From NCBI GenBank assembly GCA_964510065.1, contig CAZEAC010000065.1, positions 1 through 24,795 of the forward strand: 24,795 nt of DNA. The letters run 5' to 3'. Shown piece by piece: positions 15,285 through 23,355 of the stretch. Made by a program: the position numbers and the translations under genes. This DNA comes from CAZEAC01 sp964510065. GTDB lineage: Bacteria > Bdellovibrionota_C > UBA2361 > CAIXSY01. Under the pieces are notes generated by a model. That model was not told the origin of the DNA. It did no database searches and saw only the letters and a list, made by a program, of their open reading frames with translations. How positions within the stretch are numbered: position 1 is the stretch's first letter; each line of letters opens with the position of its first letter.

Positions 15285-17336
15285 CTATACCCTAAAGAGA
15301 TCACTCATCAGCTTTTCAAACTGCGGGTAGCGAAGCGCCTGCGGCCCATCACTCAAAGCCTTCTCAGGCTCCGGATGAAACTCGACGATTATGCCATGCG
15401 CTCCGACGGCTTTCGCCGCAAGCGCAAGCGGCGATACAAGCTCGCGGTCGCCCGCCGCGTGCGACGGATCGATAATAATGGGCAGATGCGTGCGCCTTTT
15501 CAATACAGGCACCGCACTGATGTCTAAAGTATAGCGCGTCGAAGTTTCAAAAGTTCGAATTCCGCGCTCGCACAACATTACCTGCAGATTGCCACCAGCC
15601 AAAATATACTCGACCGCCTGAAGAAGTTCATCAATCGGTGCGCTTAAGCTTCGCTTAAGCATTACTGGCCGATGCGTTTTGCCAACGGCCTTAAGTAGCG
15701 AATAGTTCTGCATGTTTCGAGCGCCAATCTGCAAAATATCCGCACGCTCTGCGACTTTTTCAACATCTTCCTCAGACATCACTTCGGTAATTATCGGCAT
15801 GCCTACCGCGCGCCCCGCTTCAGCCATCATATCCAACCCGTCGAAGCCCAGCCCTTGGAAGCTGTAGGGCGAGGTTCGAGGTTTAAAACAACCGCCACGT
15901 AAGATCTTTGCGCCATGCTCTTTGGCCTCACGTGCGCAGGAATTAATCTGTTCATGTGATTCGACTGAACAGGGCCCGGCCATTACTACGAATTCGGGAC
16001 CACCGATTTTTACTCCTTTTACCTCGATAACAGTATCTTCCGATTTATGCTCGCGGCTTGCGAGCTTGTAACCACCCTTCTTCGCAGACATTGGTTTCGG
16101 CTCAGGCTTTGCGGCCCCCGCTGTATTATTTGCGCCGACGCTCTCACTGGGAGTAGTTGTACCGCGAAACGAGACCTGCACCTGCGGTAGATCGAACGAG
16201 GGATAACAGCCCAACACTTTTAAATAACGGGTATAGCGAGTGACCTCTTGAAGCGCCTGCTCAATTCTTCCGTCTTCAATATTTCCCTCAAAATCGAGAT
16301 AAAACATCTCCTCGCCTGGATTGTCAGCCACAGGTCTTGATTCAAGTTTGGTGAGATTAATCTGATTATCTCTAAAAATAATCAAAACATTTGCGAGCGC
16401 GCCGGGCTGCTGCGCCGTGGCCATCACCAACGAAGTTTTGCAGGCAATCCGCAAATCGACCTTCTTTGGATTTCGCGCGACAATTAGGTAACGCGTAAAA
16501 TTATCGCGCTGATTACCGATCTCTCGTTTTAACACTTTTAAGCCAAATATTCGCGCTGCTTCATCGCTACCAATAGCGGCCTGAGTCGGATCGCTATCTT
16601 CCTTAATTTTGCGCGCGGACGTTGCTGAATCGGTAAATACCTCAACATGCACTCCAGGGAGGGTAGTTAAGAAGTTACGACACTCGGTTACTGCCTGCGG
16701 GTAGCAGAAGACTCTCTTAATACTGGTCAGCGGCACATCTTTTGAGGCCATGAGACAGTGCTCGATCTTGCACTTCTCCTCTCCTACAATCGAAATAGGA
16801 GAACGTAAGAGCAGTTCATATACTTCACTCAGCGCACCAGAGAGCGAGTTATCGATCGGCACAATGCCGTAATCGACCTGTCCGGTCTCAACGGCTTTCG
16901 CAACATCGTCAAAGGTGCGGCACCCAGTAAAGATTGCAATACTTCCGCCGCGATTAAAATAGTGCTGTGCGGCAACATAGCTATACGAACCCTCGATGCC
17001 GTGGAACGCAACACGGGTAACTTTCTGCGATGCGCCTTCACCATTGACCAGCTTTTGAATCTGATCTTGCTGGACGCGAAGTGAGTCATCGATGATATCG
17101 TGAAAAAACTTAGTCACTAGGTGTGGATCGAGCCCGAGCTCCCGACCAAGCTTTATCCGCTCGAGCAACAGCTCTTCTTCGCGGCCCAAGTCACGGATCG
17201 GTAGACTCGCTGAGGCTTTGGTCAACGCGGTTTGAGTGCTGACCTTACGCCTTTCACCTATAAGTTTTAAAAGCTGGGCATCGATGCCGTTAAGCTGCTC
17301 GCGAAGTTTTGCAATATCTTCAGGGGTATCGGTCAT
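15285..17336 (-). CDS. pheA/aroF: chorismate mutase-prephenate dehydratase-ACT-DAHP synthase fusion
   Basis: The product is 683 residues. Residues 1-95 are an AroQ-type chorismate mutase (Arg12, Arg29/30, Lys40, then IRDLGREEELL with Asp49, Arg52, Glu53). Residues 107-288 are prephenate dehydratase (GIEGSYSYVAAQHYF; catalytic NFTRY at 279-283). Residues 300-375 are an ACT domain with GALANVL and ESRP (332-335), the phenylalanine-binding motifs. A Pro/Ala/Lys-rich linker spans 390-435. Residues 445-680 are a DAHP synthase of the short Ibeta type (AGPCSVES, KPRTSPYSFQG, QIGARNMQN, LKRS, DPSHAAGDR). It therefore joins the first pathway reaction to the two steps leading to phenylpyruvate. It is the first gene of the operon. 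I saw no leader-peptide attenuator and no strong ribosome site. Confidence 0.94.
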   Translation of the reverse strand: MTDTPEDIAKLREQLNGIDAQLLKLIGERRKVSTQTALTKASASLPIRDLGREEELLLERIKLGRELGLDPHLVTKFFHDIIDDSLRVQQDQIQKLVNGEGASQKVTRVAFHGIEGSYSYVAAQHYFNRGGSIAIFTGCRTFDDVAKAVETGQVDYGIVPIDNSLSGALSEVYELLLRSPISIVGEEKCKIEHCLMASKDVPLTSIKRVFCYPQAVTECRNFLTTLPGVHVEVFTDSATSARKIKEDSDPTQAAIGSDEAARIFGLKVLKREIGNQRDNFTRYLIVARNPKKVDLRIACKTSLVMATAQQPGALANVLIIFRDNQINLTKLESRPVADNPGEEMFYLDFEGNIEDGRIEQALQEVTRYTRYLKVLGCYPSFDLPQVQVSFRGTTTPSESVGANNTAGAAKPEPKPMSAKKGGYKLASREHKSEDTVIEVKGVKIGGPEFVVMAGPCSVESHEQINSCAREAKEHGAKILRGGCFKPRTSPYSFQGLGFDGLDMMAEAGRAVGMPIITEVMSEEDVEKVAERADILQIGARNMQNYSLLKAVGKTHRPVMLKRSLSAPIDELLQAVEYILAGGNLQVMLCERGIRTFETSTRYTLDISAVPVLKRRTHLPIIIDPSHAAGDRELVSPLALAAKAVGAHGIIVEFHPEPEKALSDGPQALRYPQFEKLMSDLFRV

Positions 17337-17410
17337 ATAGTAGAAAAGTAGACTGTACCAGCACGATGCTAGCAGATGGCTACTACAATGTCATCTTGGC
17401 CGGTTAGCCT

Positions 17411-17548
17411 GCTCATTACCCCCCGGGTAATCTTCCCTCCCCACTCTGTGACCTCTGTGTCTCTGTGGTTTGTATACTTATAAAACCACAGAGACACAGA
17501 GGTCACAAAGCGGGGAAAAAAACTACCCACACTTAATGAGTAGTTGCG
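17411..17548 (+). repeat. palindromic intergenic repeat element, copy 1
   Basis: A 25-bp perfect inverted repeat (17447-17471 and 17483-17507; arm core CCTCTGTGTCTCTGTGG) is extended outward by CCCC/GGGG. It is flanked by ACCCCCCGGGT on the left and CCCACACTTAATGAGTAG on the right. The same flanks and arms recur in opposite orientation at 20176-20299. It shows no coding capacity. The rest of the 17337-17760 gap holds a promoter and leader hairpin described separately. I saw no clear promoter for the aromatic operon itself. Confidence 0.85.
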
Positions 17549-17603
17549 AAAAATGAGGCTAATTGCCCAACAATTCAAGCGAAAACGGCTCATTCTGCAC
17601 AAA

Positions 17604-17631
17604 TTGAGTAGCTCCACCGCTCGCGTATAAT
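17604..17631 (+). promoter_or_regulatory. sigma-70-type promoter for the secreted protein gene
   Basis: TTGAGT (17604-17609) and a perfect TATAAT (17626-17631) are separated by 16 bases. Transcription would start near 17638 and give a leader of about 120 bases before the ATG at 17761. Confidence 0.6.
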
Positions 17632-17674
17632 TGGAGTTGGCAATTTGTTGAGCAGCCTTTCGCGGATATCCAAT

Positions 17675-17734
17675 AATCCCCGGGCGCTTACATTGCCTCT
17701 CCTGTGGGTATTGTGTTGCACCGCCCTGGGGATT
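17675..17734 (+). promoter_or_regulatory. hairpin in the 5' leader of the secreted protein gene
   Basis: AATCCCCGGGCG (17675-17686) pairs with CGCCCTGGGGATT (17722-17734), a 12-bp stem with one bulged base and a 35-base loop. It ends 26 bases before the start codon, ahead of the AGAGG ribosome site. No T-run follows, so it is not a simple terminator; a regulatory leader is possible. Confidence 0.45.
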
Positions 17735-17760
17735 TGGTTGTGTATGCTTAAAGAGGTTGT

Positions 17761-18267
17761 ATGAAGAAGGTTATTGCACTGTCCATTTCTATCGCGCTCA
17801 TTTTCAGCTCAACTGCTTCGGCCAATCCAAAAGCTAGAATTGCCCCAAAAATGTTAGAGCAGGAACGCGCCGATGATTCGTCATTCACCGCCGGGCTCAC
17901 AAAACTTGGTAAAGGTGTAGGCGGCATCGCCTACTGCCAAGGCAAAACAGCGGGAGACTTCTTTAAAAAGGAAGATAAACAGCGCGGCGATTTTGTGGGC
18001 ATTATCGGCTACCCATTCGCGGTTGCGCTCAATGTGTTAGGATCTGCTCGCTACATTGGTTCAGGCCTCGTTGAAACACTGAGCCTCGGCTACATCTCCA
18101 CGGGAGACTCCTGGGTAAAAAGCGATGGAATTCGTTGCCCTGGGAATATGTGGGAAAGCAACGACAAGGAAAAAGCACATGAGCCGGCGCCGCCAAAACC
18201 TTTACCGGTGAGCGCACCAATCAAAAGTGTGCCATTCAAATCTTCGTCGCTCGGAACTTCGTCTTAG
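17761..18267 (+). CDS. secreted protein of unknown function
   Basis: The product is 168 residues. Residues 1-21 are a Sec signal peptide (MKK start, hydrophobic core, likely cleavage after ASA). The mature part has LTKLGKGVGGIAYCQGKT (46-63), a glycine- and aromatic-rich stretch with two hydrophobic runs (about 78-95), two cysteines (Cys59 and Cys126) that could form a disulfide, and a Pro/Ser-rich C-terminal tail. The KLGKG start and the later Gly-Tyr pattern faintly recall the exosortase-associated TIGR04073 family, but I would not assign it. AGAGG before the ATG supports this start. It is convergent with pgk. Location is periplasm or outside. Confidence 0.65.
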   Translation: MKKVIALSISIALIFSSTASANPKARIAPKMLEQERADDSSFTAGLTKLGKGVGGIAYCQGKTAGDFFKKEDKQRGDFVGIIGYPFAVALNVLGSARYIGSGLVETLSLGYISTGDSWVKSDGIRCPGNMWESNDKEKAHEPAPPKPLPVSAPIKSVPFKSSSLGTSS

Positions 18268-18368
18268 GAGTGTGCGCCACGAATCAGTGGAGCACACACT
18301 CTGTAGGGGCCGAAGCCTACGCCGCCACTACCTGTCGTAGCTTGAATTATTCGTGGCGCAGGCTCCTA
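18265..18368. repeat. imperfect palindrome spanning the convergent gene ends
   Basis: TAGGAG (18265-18270) plus TGCGCCACGAAT (18273-18284) are matched by ATTCGTGGCGCA (18349-18360) plus CTCCTA (18363-18368), leaving two-base internal mismatches. Inside lie smaller hairpins such as GTAGG/CCTAC (18303-18320). The outer arms contain the stop codons of both flanking genes. It may act as a two-way terminator or be an inserted repeat; there is no T-run. Confidence 0.6.
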
Positions 18369-19688
18369 GCGATCGTTGAGCGCCACAATTCCGGGCAGCG
18401 CTTTGCCCTCGAGGAATTCAAGACTAGCGCCGCCGCCGGTACTTGCATGCGTTACCTTATCGGCAACGCCGGCCTGATTAAGCGCGCTAATGCTGTCGCC
18501 GCCGCCGATCACACTCATGCAATCCGTGGAAGCGATAGCTTTCGCAATACTAAAAGTCCCGTTGGAGAACGGGGCGAACTCAAAGCAGCCAAGCGGACCG
18601 TTCCATACAACTGTCCTTGCGCGCGCGACTTCTGCTATATACGAATTTTCGGTCCGCGGTCCTATATCAAGCCCTTTCCAGCCCTCGGCTATTTCACGCT
18701 CGCCCACAATATTGACTTCGGCCGTTTCGCTGAGCTCTCGTGCAACTCGATGGTCGATCGGAAGAAGAAGTTTTACGCCGTTTCGTTTTGCTTCGGCAAG
18801 AAGTCCCTTTGCAACTTCGACTACATCATCCCCTTCAACTTTCGAAGCGCCAACCGGAATGCCCTGTGCCTTATAAAAAGTATACGCCATGGCACCGCCA
18901 ATAATAAGCGTGTCCACCTTTGTTAAAAGATTACTAATTACGCCAACCTTGTCGCTCACTTTCGAGCCGCCAAGGATAGCAACAAAAGGTCTCTCAGGAT
19001 TGGCAAGCACCTGCCCAAGACAGCGAATCTCCTTCTCCATCAATAGCCCGGAGACGCTTAACGCTGAGAACTGGGTAATCGTCGCGGTCGAAGCATGTTT
19101 ACGGTGTGCAGTGCCGAAGGCATCATTGACATAAATGCCCTCACCAAGATCGGCCAGATCCTTCGCCATGGCCTTCTGTCTTTCTACCATCGCGGCTTTC
19201 TGCGCTTTCCTCTCTACTTCGGGAGCATCCTTCGGCAAATCGATCTTACCCTCTTCCTCTTTGTAGAAGCGAGTGTTCTCAAGCAGTAGAACTTCGCCCG
19301 GCTTAAGCGCACTCGCGACCGAGCGGGCTGCCTCACCACGGCAATCCGTAGCAAACTTCACTTCACGCTTCATAAGTCGTGCAAGATGTTCAGCAACGGG
19401 CTTTAGCGAATACTGTGCCTCGAAACCAGTACCTTCAGGACGTCCGAGATGGCTCATTAAAACAACAGAGCCGCCCTGCTTCAATACCAACTCAATCGTC
19501 GGCAGTGCTTCACGCATTCGGGTATCGTCCTCAACTTTGCCGTCTTTCCCAATAGGCACATTAAAGTCGACCCGAATAAGTACCCGTTTGCCACGAATGT
19601 CACCCAGAATATCGTTAATGCTTTTCTTATTATAGAGTGGAAGCTGGGCGACACTTTGCTGAGCTGCGCTTGAAGAGGTTTGCATCAT
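18366..19688 (-). CDS. pgk: phosphoglycerate kinase
   Basis: The product is 440 residues, about 45 longer than most bacterial enzymes. The extra length comes from a 20-residue N-terminal extension and an insertion at about 143-185 (EEEGKIDLPKDAPEVERKAQ and onward). Signatures are RVDFNVP (39-45), SHLGRP (79-84), LLLENTRF (134-141), NDAFGTAHRKHAST (188-201), GGSKVSDK (240-247), GGGDS (395-399) and STGGGASLE (416-424). It transfers phosphate from 1,3-bisphosphoglycerate to ADP in glycolysis. It begins five bases after the upstream small gene, whose end supplies an AAGGA ribosome site. No gapA or tpiA is adjacent, which is unusual for pgk. Confidence 0.96.
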   Translation of the reverse strand: MMQTSSSAAQQSVAQLPLYNKKSINDILGDIRGKRVLIRVDFNVPIGKDGKVEDDTRMREALPTIELVLKQGGSVVLMSHLGRPEGTGFEAQYSLKPVAEHLARLMKREVKFATDCRGEAARSVASALKPGEVLLLENTRFYKEEEGKIDLPKDAPEVERKAQKAAMVERQKAMAKDLADLGEGIYVNDAFGTAHRKHASTATITQFSALSVSGLLMEKEIRCLGQVLANPERPFVAILGGSKVSDKVGVISNLLTKVDTLIIGGAMAYTFYKAQGIPVGASKVEGDDVVEVAKGLLAEAKRNGVKLLLPIDHRVARELSETAEVNIVGEREIAEGWKGLDIGPRTENSYIAEVARARTVVWNGPLGCFEFAPFSNGTFSIAKAIASTDCMSVIGGGDSISALNQAGVADKVTHASTGGGASLEFLEGKALPGIVALNDR

Positions 19689-19693
19689 AGTAT

Positions 19694-20107
19694 CTAGTCA
19701 TCCTTTCTAAATTCTACCTTCCCGCAATTCTCCCAGGTAAACACAATTCTTTCCGGATTCACCACAACGAGCTTTCCCGGTACAAATTGCGGATTCTTAT
19801 ACTCCCTCTCTGCCACCTGGCCTTCACCTACCCCAGAACGAATGTTGGCGCGAAACGTCACCGCGCCGCCTGGCACATGATCATCCCCGGTTATCTTTAC
19901 CGCGACAATTTCTTCACCAATCTGTGTGATCTTAATGACTTGATCGAAGTGGCCTGTATAAAATCCGATCCATTCACCCGATAAATTAAGTCCCGCCAAT
20001 GATACCTGACCATTCGCCGGCATCGAAGCGCCGTTAAGCTTTGCAGACTGCGCCGGTGAGGTCGCACTATTAAATTTATCTGGGTCTGGTGTGGGGAGCG
20101 GATTCAT
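19694..20107 (-). CDS. small protein resembling the FBXO31 C-terminal (Cyclin_D1_bind) domain
   Basis: The product is 137 residues with no signal peptide; the first 35 are Pro/Ser/Ala-rich and probably disordered. Residues 40-137 look like a beta-rich domain: LSGEWIGFYTGHFDQVIKI, then VAVKITGDDHVPGGAVTFRA, then GEGQVAEREYKNPQF and a Trp-containing end strand. The GxWxGxY start, the KITGDxxVPxGxVTFR signature and the GxGQVA segment are what I remember from the C-terminal domain of F-box protein FBXO31 and plant relatives (Pfam Cyclin_D1_bind). Bacterial copies have no known role. The gene precedes pgk by five bases, so the two form an operon. It has its own candidate promoter. Family recall is from memory. 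Confidence 0.6.
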   Translation of the reverse strand: MNPLPTPDPDKFNSATSPAQSAKLNGASMPANGQVSLAGLNLSGEWIGFYTGHFDQVIKITQIGEEIVAVKITGDDHVPGGAVTFRANIRSGVGEGQVAEREYKNPQFVPGKLVVVNPERIVFTWENCGKVEFRKDD

Positions 20108-20144
20108 ACAACTGAAATTCTACAACACTATGCCTGGGAATTTG

Positions 20145-20173
20145 AGTATAATGGTTCTTTAGGACGTAATAAA
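20145..20173 (-). promoter_or_regulatory. candidate promoter for the small protein-pgk operon
   Basis: On the minus strand TTTATT (20168-20173) and TATACT (20145-20150) are spaced 17 bases apart. The -10 matches 5 of 6; the -35 is weak. The start would fall near 20138, about 30 bases before the ATG at 20107. The -35 abuts the end of repeat copy 2. Confidence 0.45.
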
Positions 20174-20175
20174 GA

Positions 20176-20299
20176 CGTACCTACTTATTAAGTGTGGGAG
20201 CTCTTCCCTAACTCTGTGACCTCTGCGCCTCTGTGGTTTTTAATGTATTTAGACCACAGAGGCACAGAGTTAGGGAAGGAACACCCGGGGTCAAAGAGC
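20176..20299 (-). repeat. palindromic intergenic repeat element, copy 2 (inverted relative to copy 1)
   Basis: CTTCCCTAACTCTGTG (20203-20218) and CCTCTGTGGT (20228-20237) are matched by ACCACAGAGG (20253-20262) and CACAGAGTTAGGGAAG (20263-20278). One arm has nine extra bases. The outer flanks CCCACACTTAATAAGTAG and ACCCCGGGT (read on the minus strand) match those of copy 1. It fills most of the 20108-20341 gap and could also act as a hairpin downstream of the 998-residue gene. Confidence 0.85.
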
Positions 20300-20341
20300 A
20301 ATTACATAACGAACTGACAACTATCCATAATCGTTAGCAAT

Positions 20342-23338
20342 TTAGAGCGCGTGCGCAGCTCGATTAAGCGCGGTGAGAAGCTGTGCGCAATAGATTTTGT
20401 CGCCGTGTCTCACCAGTTCTCGTAGCGGATAAAGCTGGAAGTTTTTGAGACCAGGACTGCGCGCGCCAACTTCTGCCAGCATTGGATACATTTGAAGCGG
20501 AGTGGCCCCGGGGGTCGTGCGATATTTGCCTCCTAAGCTCCAGATTTTTTTTACTTCAATTTTCAGATTGGCGCGCATGCCACGAAGCGCAATCCGCTCT
20601 GCATCAACTCTGTCGACATCTTTATTTGTCGCATGAAAAATAGGGAGCGATGCAAAGTTGCTTGCACCCGTTCGTTCCTGCATTGCGGGAGCCTCATCCA
20701 TATAAACCGCAACATATAATTCAGGTTTCCTACCTCGAATTGCCAAACGCATTACCGGCAACACTGAGATGGCATTCGGGCTTAAGCCACGCGATGGCAC
20801 GACATACTCAAGCTTTTGCTCTGAGACTTCCTTTCCTTCCATATCAACTTCGTGGAACTCGCCCTCTTTCACGACATAAAATGGGTCTGTACTTTTAATT
20901 GTCTCTTCAAAACAGCGATGCGGTTCAGGACTGAGAATCTCTTCTAGTTGCGAAACGACAAGCCCCTTTCCAGACTGCAATCGCAGCTCCGGACGATCGC
21001 CAATCCAGGGGCCCGGCGAAAGCTTGTGATCACGCAATATCTGATATATCGCCCGCTCAAGGCGCGCGTCTTCAACCACGCCGCGCTGCGCAGCGTAGAG
21101 TAGATTCAAAGCTTCAAACGCGCGCACGGTGTAGCGCACATCGGTTTTTCCGTAACGGATATTTACCGTGCGATCTTCGCGTGGCACATGTTTAAGTTGA
21201 ATCGGCTGCGATACAATCTGCTCATTCAACATTTGCGGATGAGCCAGGCAGGTGTACTTGGTACCCCATTTCTTAATCAGTGACGGATCAATTGCAGCTC
21301 GCTCGCGAAGAATATCTTTCGCTGTCGAATGTATTTCGGCTCGCGTGCGAAAATCACCGTCTTTCACAATCATCGCAATCTGCTCGGCAAGGTAGCCGCC
21401 GGTTTCCGAGGTATCGAGACTTTTCCCATTTGTGACCGTACAAATTGGTCGCTGATATACCCGCCCTACTACAAGCAGTTGCCCAGAAGCTGAGAAGCCA
21501 TAAGGGACCGTATCGACGGTGAGCCCGGGCCTTACCACCATCTCTCGCATACCAATACTTTTCCGAGTCAGCGGATCCTTTTTTACGTAGGTCCTTCTGT
21601 CAAGGAAGCGCGATTCTTTCATGGTACGCTCGCCGCGCTGCTCAAAGCGTACTCCCTCACCTGGCACCACCTTTTCAAATATGCTCAGGTGATTGAGCGC
21701 AGGAAGCGGAAGCGGTTTTCCATTGAGCGCACGTAGCCTGACTCGATCGCCAATGATATTGCGCGCAAGATATTGAATTTCAAGTGGCATTGAAGTCACG
21801 TGACGCATCCCAGAACTTCCAACTATTTTATTCTTCTCTCGCGCAGTCAGAAGGGTATACGATCGGTCCCGTTCAAACTCCCAATCTCTATAATAGGCCG
21901 ATTTATGCAGGAATTCAGCGACGACACGTTGTGAGACAAGATATTGATGTCGCTTATCCGATCCAAGCGGTACTCGTGTCACCGAGCGCCACTCTTCGTC
22001 AGGGATATGGCGTTCACGCGGCAGTCTCAAAAATTCCGAGAAAAGCCGAGCCATGCTACGACCGGTAGCAGATACCTCCGATACATTATCAAAGTCAGCG
22101 ACCACGGTTTCATGCCCACTAGGCGCGACCGTGTCGCGGACGACAAGCGTGCCACCAAGGCGAACTTGCTCGGCCACATTGCGGAGAAAGCGAGCGACAT
22201 TCTTGCGCATCATTGATCGATCTGTTCCGGCGACATCAGGTAAATAACCATTGACGAGGGCCGCATCAACAGATTGAGAACTTACATAGTGAGCACCTGG
22301 TACCGGAGACAGCTCCATGAGATTGGGGCGCTTCTCTTCGCGCGCTTTCGATTGCGGCGAGCGCTGCGGACGTGAGGCATTGAGGAATTGATTTCCAGGA
22401 TAAAGCGACGAGAAATCGTAAGCATCGCCATGCTGCCCGAAGACCAGTGCGCTTGCCCCTAGATAAGGCATCGCGAAGGCAAAACAGCCATTTTTTTCGA
22501 GAACTTTCTGTTTCGCCCCTGCAAATCGCTCGGTATGCGCGCGAAAGGCCTCACTGCCGCGCTTCGAACTTGGTGGATACACATACCAACGAAAGCACAC
22601 CAGTATTTCGCGGCCATCTGGCAGCACTATTTTCTCGTTAATGATCCGGCCGGAATCTTCAAAACCGCGCTTTTCAAGCGCCAGTTTTGCCTCAAGCCAG
22701 ATCCTCTTTCCCTCAGGCTTCGTAAAGGTGCCCTTCAAAGGAATGATATCGGTGAGCACCATCCCGATTATTGGACCACGTACCTTCGTCTTAGTAATCT
22801 CATCGATTATCATCGAAAAAGCCTGGCCACGAGAGAGAAAGTCGCGCCCTTCGTTGGAGACAAAAAGCCTTATCAATCGCGAAGCACGTGGCTGTTTTGA
22901 GAATCGCTTGGGAATGTAACGAAGGTCATGAATGCCGCGTTTGTCACGAATTTCGATGCCATATCCCAAGAGCGTTGGTTTGGCGCGAGGGTCGCGACTG
23001 GTATTCCCGTAAAGGAGGACCGTGCGTGCGCCGCGCCTTGTCAAAAGATCTAGGGTTTTCTCCGCGCTATCGGGTGGAAGACCGGGAAATTTCTCATTCA
23101 TCGCGCGCATCGTGCGCTGAGTGAGATCGACTATTTTTTCGAAAATTCTGTATTGCGACGGAGAAAGCACCTTTTTCGGATTAATTTCGTTCCGCGAGAC
23201 TCCACGAACCCTCGTGAACTGGATCGGATAGACCTTAAAGGAGCGCGCCAGCCGAATTAAGGCATCCGGGTCAAATGTAGGTGGCAACTGCCTGCTTCTC
23301 CGTGAAGCGGCGTGAGAAAGCGCGCTTTGTACCGGCAT
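20342..23338 (-). CDS. large multidomain protein with methyltransferase-like core and NUDIX-like segments
   Basis: The product is 998 residues with no signal peptide or membrane segment. Residues 100-255 form an alpha/beta region (LLGYGIEIRDKRG, LALEKRGFEDSG) that is GNAT-like at best. Residues 300-500 resemble class I SAM-methyltransferase relatives: VSSQSVDAALVNGYL, then VRLGGTLVVRDTV (392-404), then VAEFLHKSAYYRDWEFERDR. No intact glycine-rich motif I is visible, so SAM binding is uncertain. Residues 600-632 (VDTVPYGFSASGQLLVVGR) and about 925-960 (IWSLGGKYRTTPGATPLQMY) have a NUDIX-like feel, but I see no full NUDIX box. The C-terminal part is basic with several long strands. It is divergent from the GNAT-like gene, sharing a 143-base gap. 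Function is unknown. Confidence 0.7.
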   Translation of the reverse strand: MPVQSALSHAASRRSRQLPPTFDPDALIRLARSFKVYPIQFTRVRGVSRNEINPKKVLSPSQYRIFEKIVDLTQRTMRAMNEKFPGLPPDSAEKTLDLLTRRGARTVLLYGNTSRDPRAKPTLLGYGIEIRDKRGIHDLRYIPKRFSKQPRASRLIRLFVSNEGRDFLSRGQAFSMIIDEITKTKVRGPIIGMVLTDIIPLKGTFTKPEGKRIWLEAKLALEKRGFEDSGRIINEKIVLPDGREILVCFRWYVYPPSSKRGSEAFRAHTERFAGAKQKVLEKNGCFAFAMPYLGASALVFGQHGDAYDFSSLYPGNQFLNASRPQRSPQSKAREEKRPNLMELSPVPGAHYVSSQSVDAALVNGYLPDVAGTDRSMMRKNVARFLRNVAEQVRLGGTLVVRDTVAPSGHETVVADFDNVSEVSATGRSMARLFSEFLRLPRERHIPDEEWRSVTRVPLGSDKRHQYLVSQRVVAEFLHKSAYYRDWEFERDRSYTLLTAREKNKIVGSSGMRHVTSMPLEIQYLARNIIGDRVRLRALNGKPLPLPALNHLSIFEKVVPGEGVRFEQRGERTMKESRFLDRRTYVKKDPLTRKSIGMREMVVRPGLTVDTVPYGFSASGQLLVVGRVYQRPICTVTNGKSLDTSETGGYLAEQIAMIVKDGDFRTRAEIHSTAKDILRERAAIDPSLIKKWGTKYTCLAHPQMLNEQIVSQPIQLKHVPREDRTVNIRYGKTDVRYTVRAFEALNLLYAAQRGVVEDARLERAIYQILRDHKLSPGPWIGDRPELRLQSGKGLVVSQLEEILSPEPHRCFEETIKSTDPFYVVKEGEFHEVDMEGKEVSEQKLEYVVPSRGLSPNAISVLPVMRLAIRGRKPELYVAVYMDEAPAMQERTGASNFASLPIFHATNKDVDRVDAERIALRGMRANLKIEVKKIWSLGGKYRTTPGATPLQMYPMLAEVGARSPGLKNFQLYPLRELVRHGDKIYCAQLLTALNRAAHAL

Positions 23339-23355
23339 AATTTACGTCGGGGATA

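Noticed and set aside
17337..17410. Leader-peptide attenuator for the aromatic operon
   Set aside because: I found no short frame rich in Phe, Tyr or Trp and no terminator-antiterminator pair upstream of the fused gene.
17439..17515. CRISPR repeat
   Set aside because: The repeat is a single long palindrome, not an array of equal repeats with spacers.
17369..17617. 82-residue minus-strand frame through repeat copy 1
   Set aside because: It reads through the palindromic element; the frame is a by-product of the repeat.
17411..20299. Composite transposon formed by the two inverted repeats
   Set aside because: No transposase or integrase lies between them and the enclosed genes include housekeeping pgk; two separate insertions are simpler.
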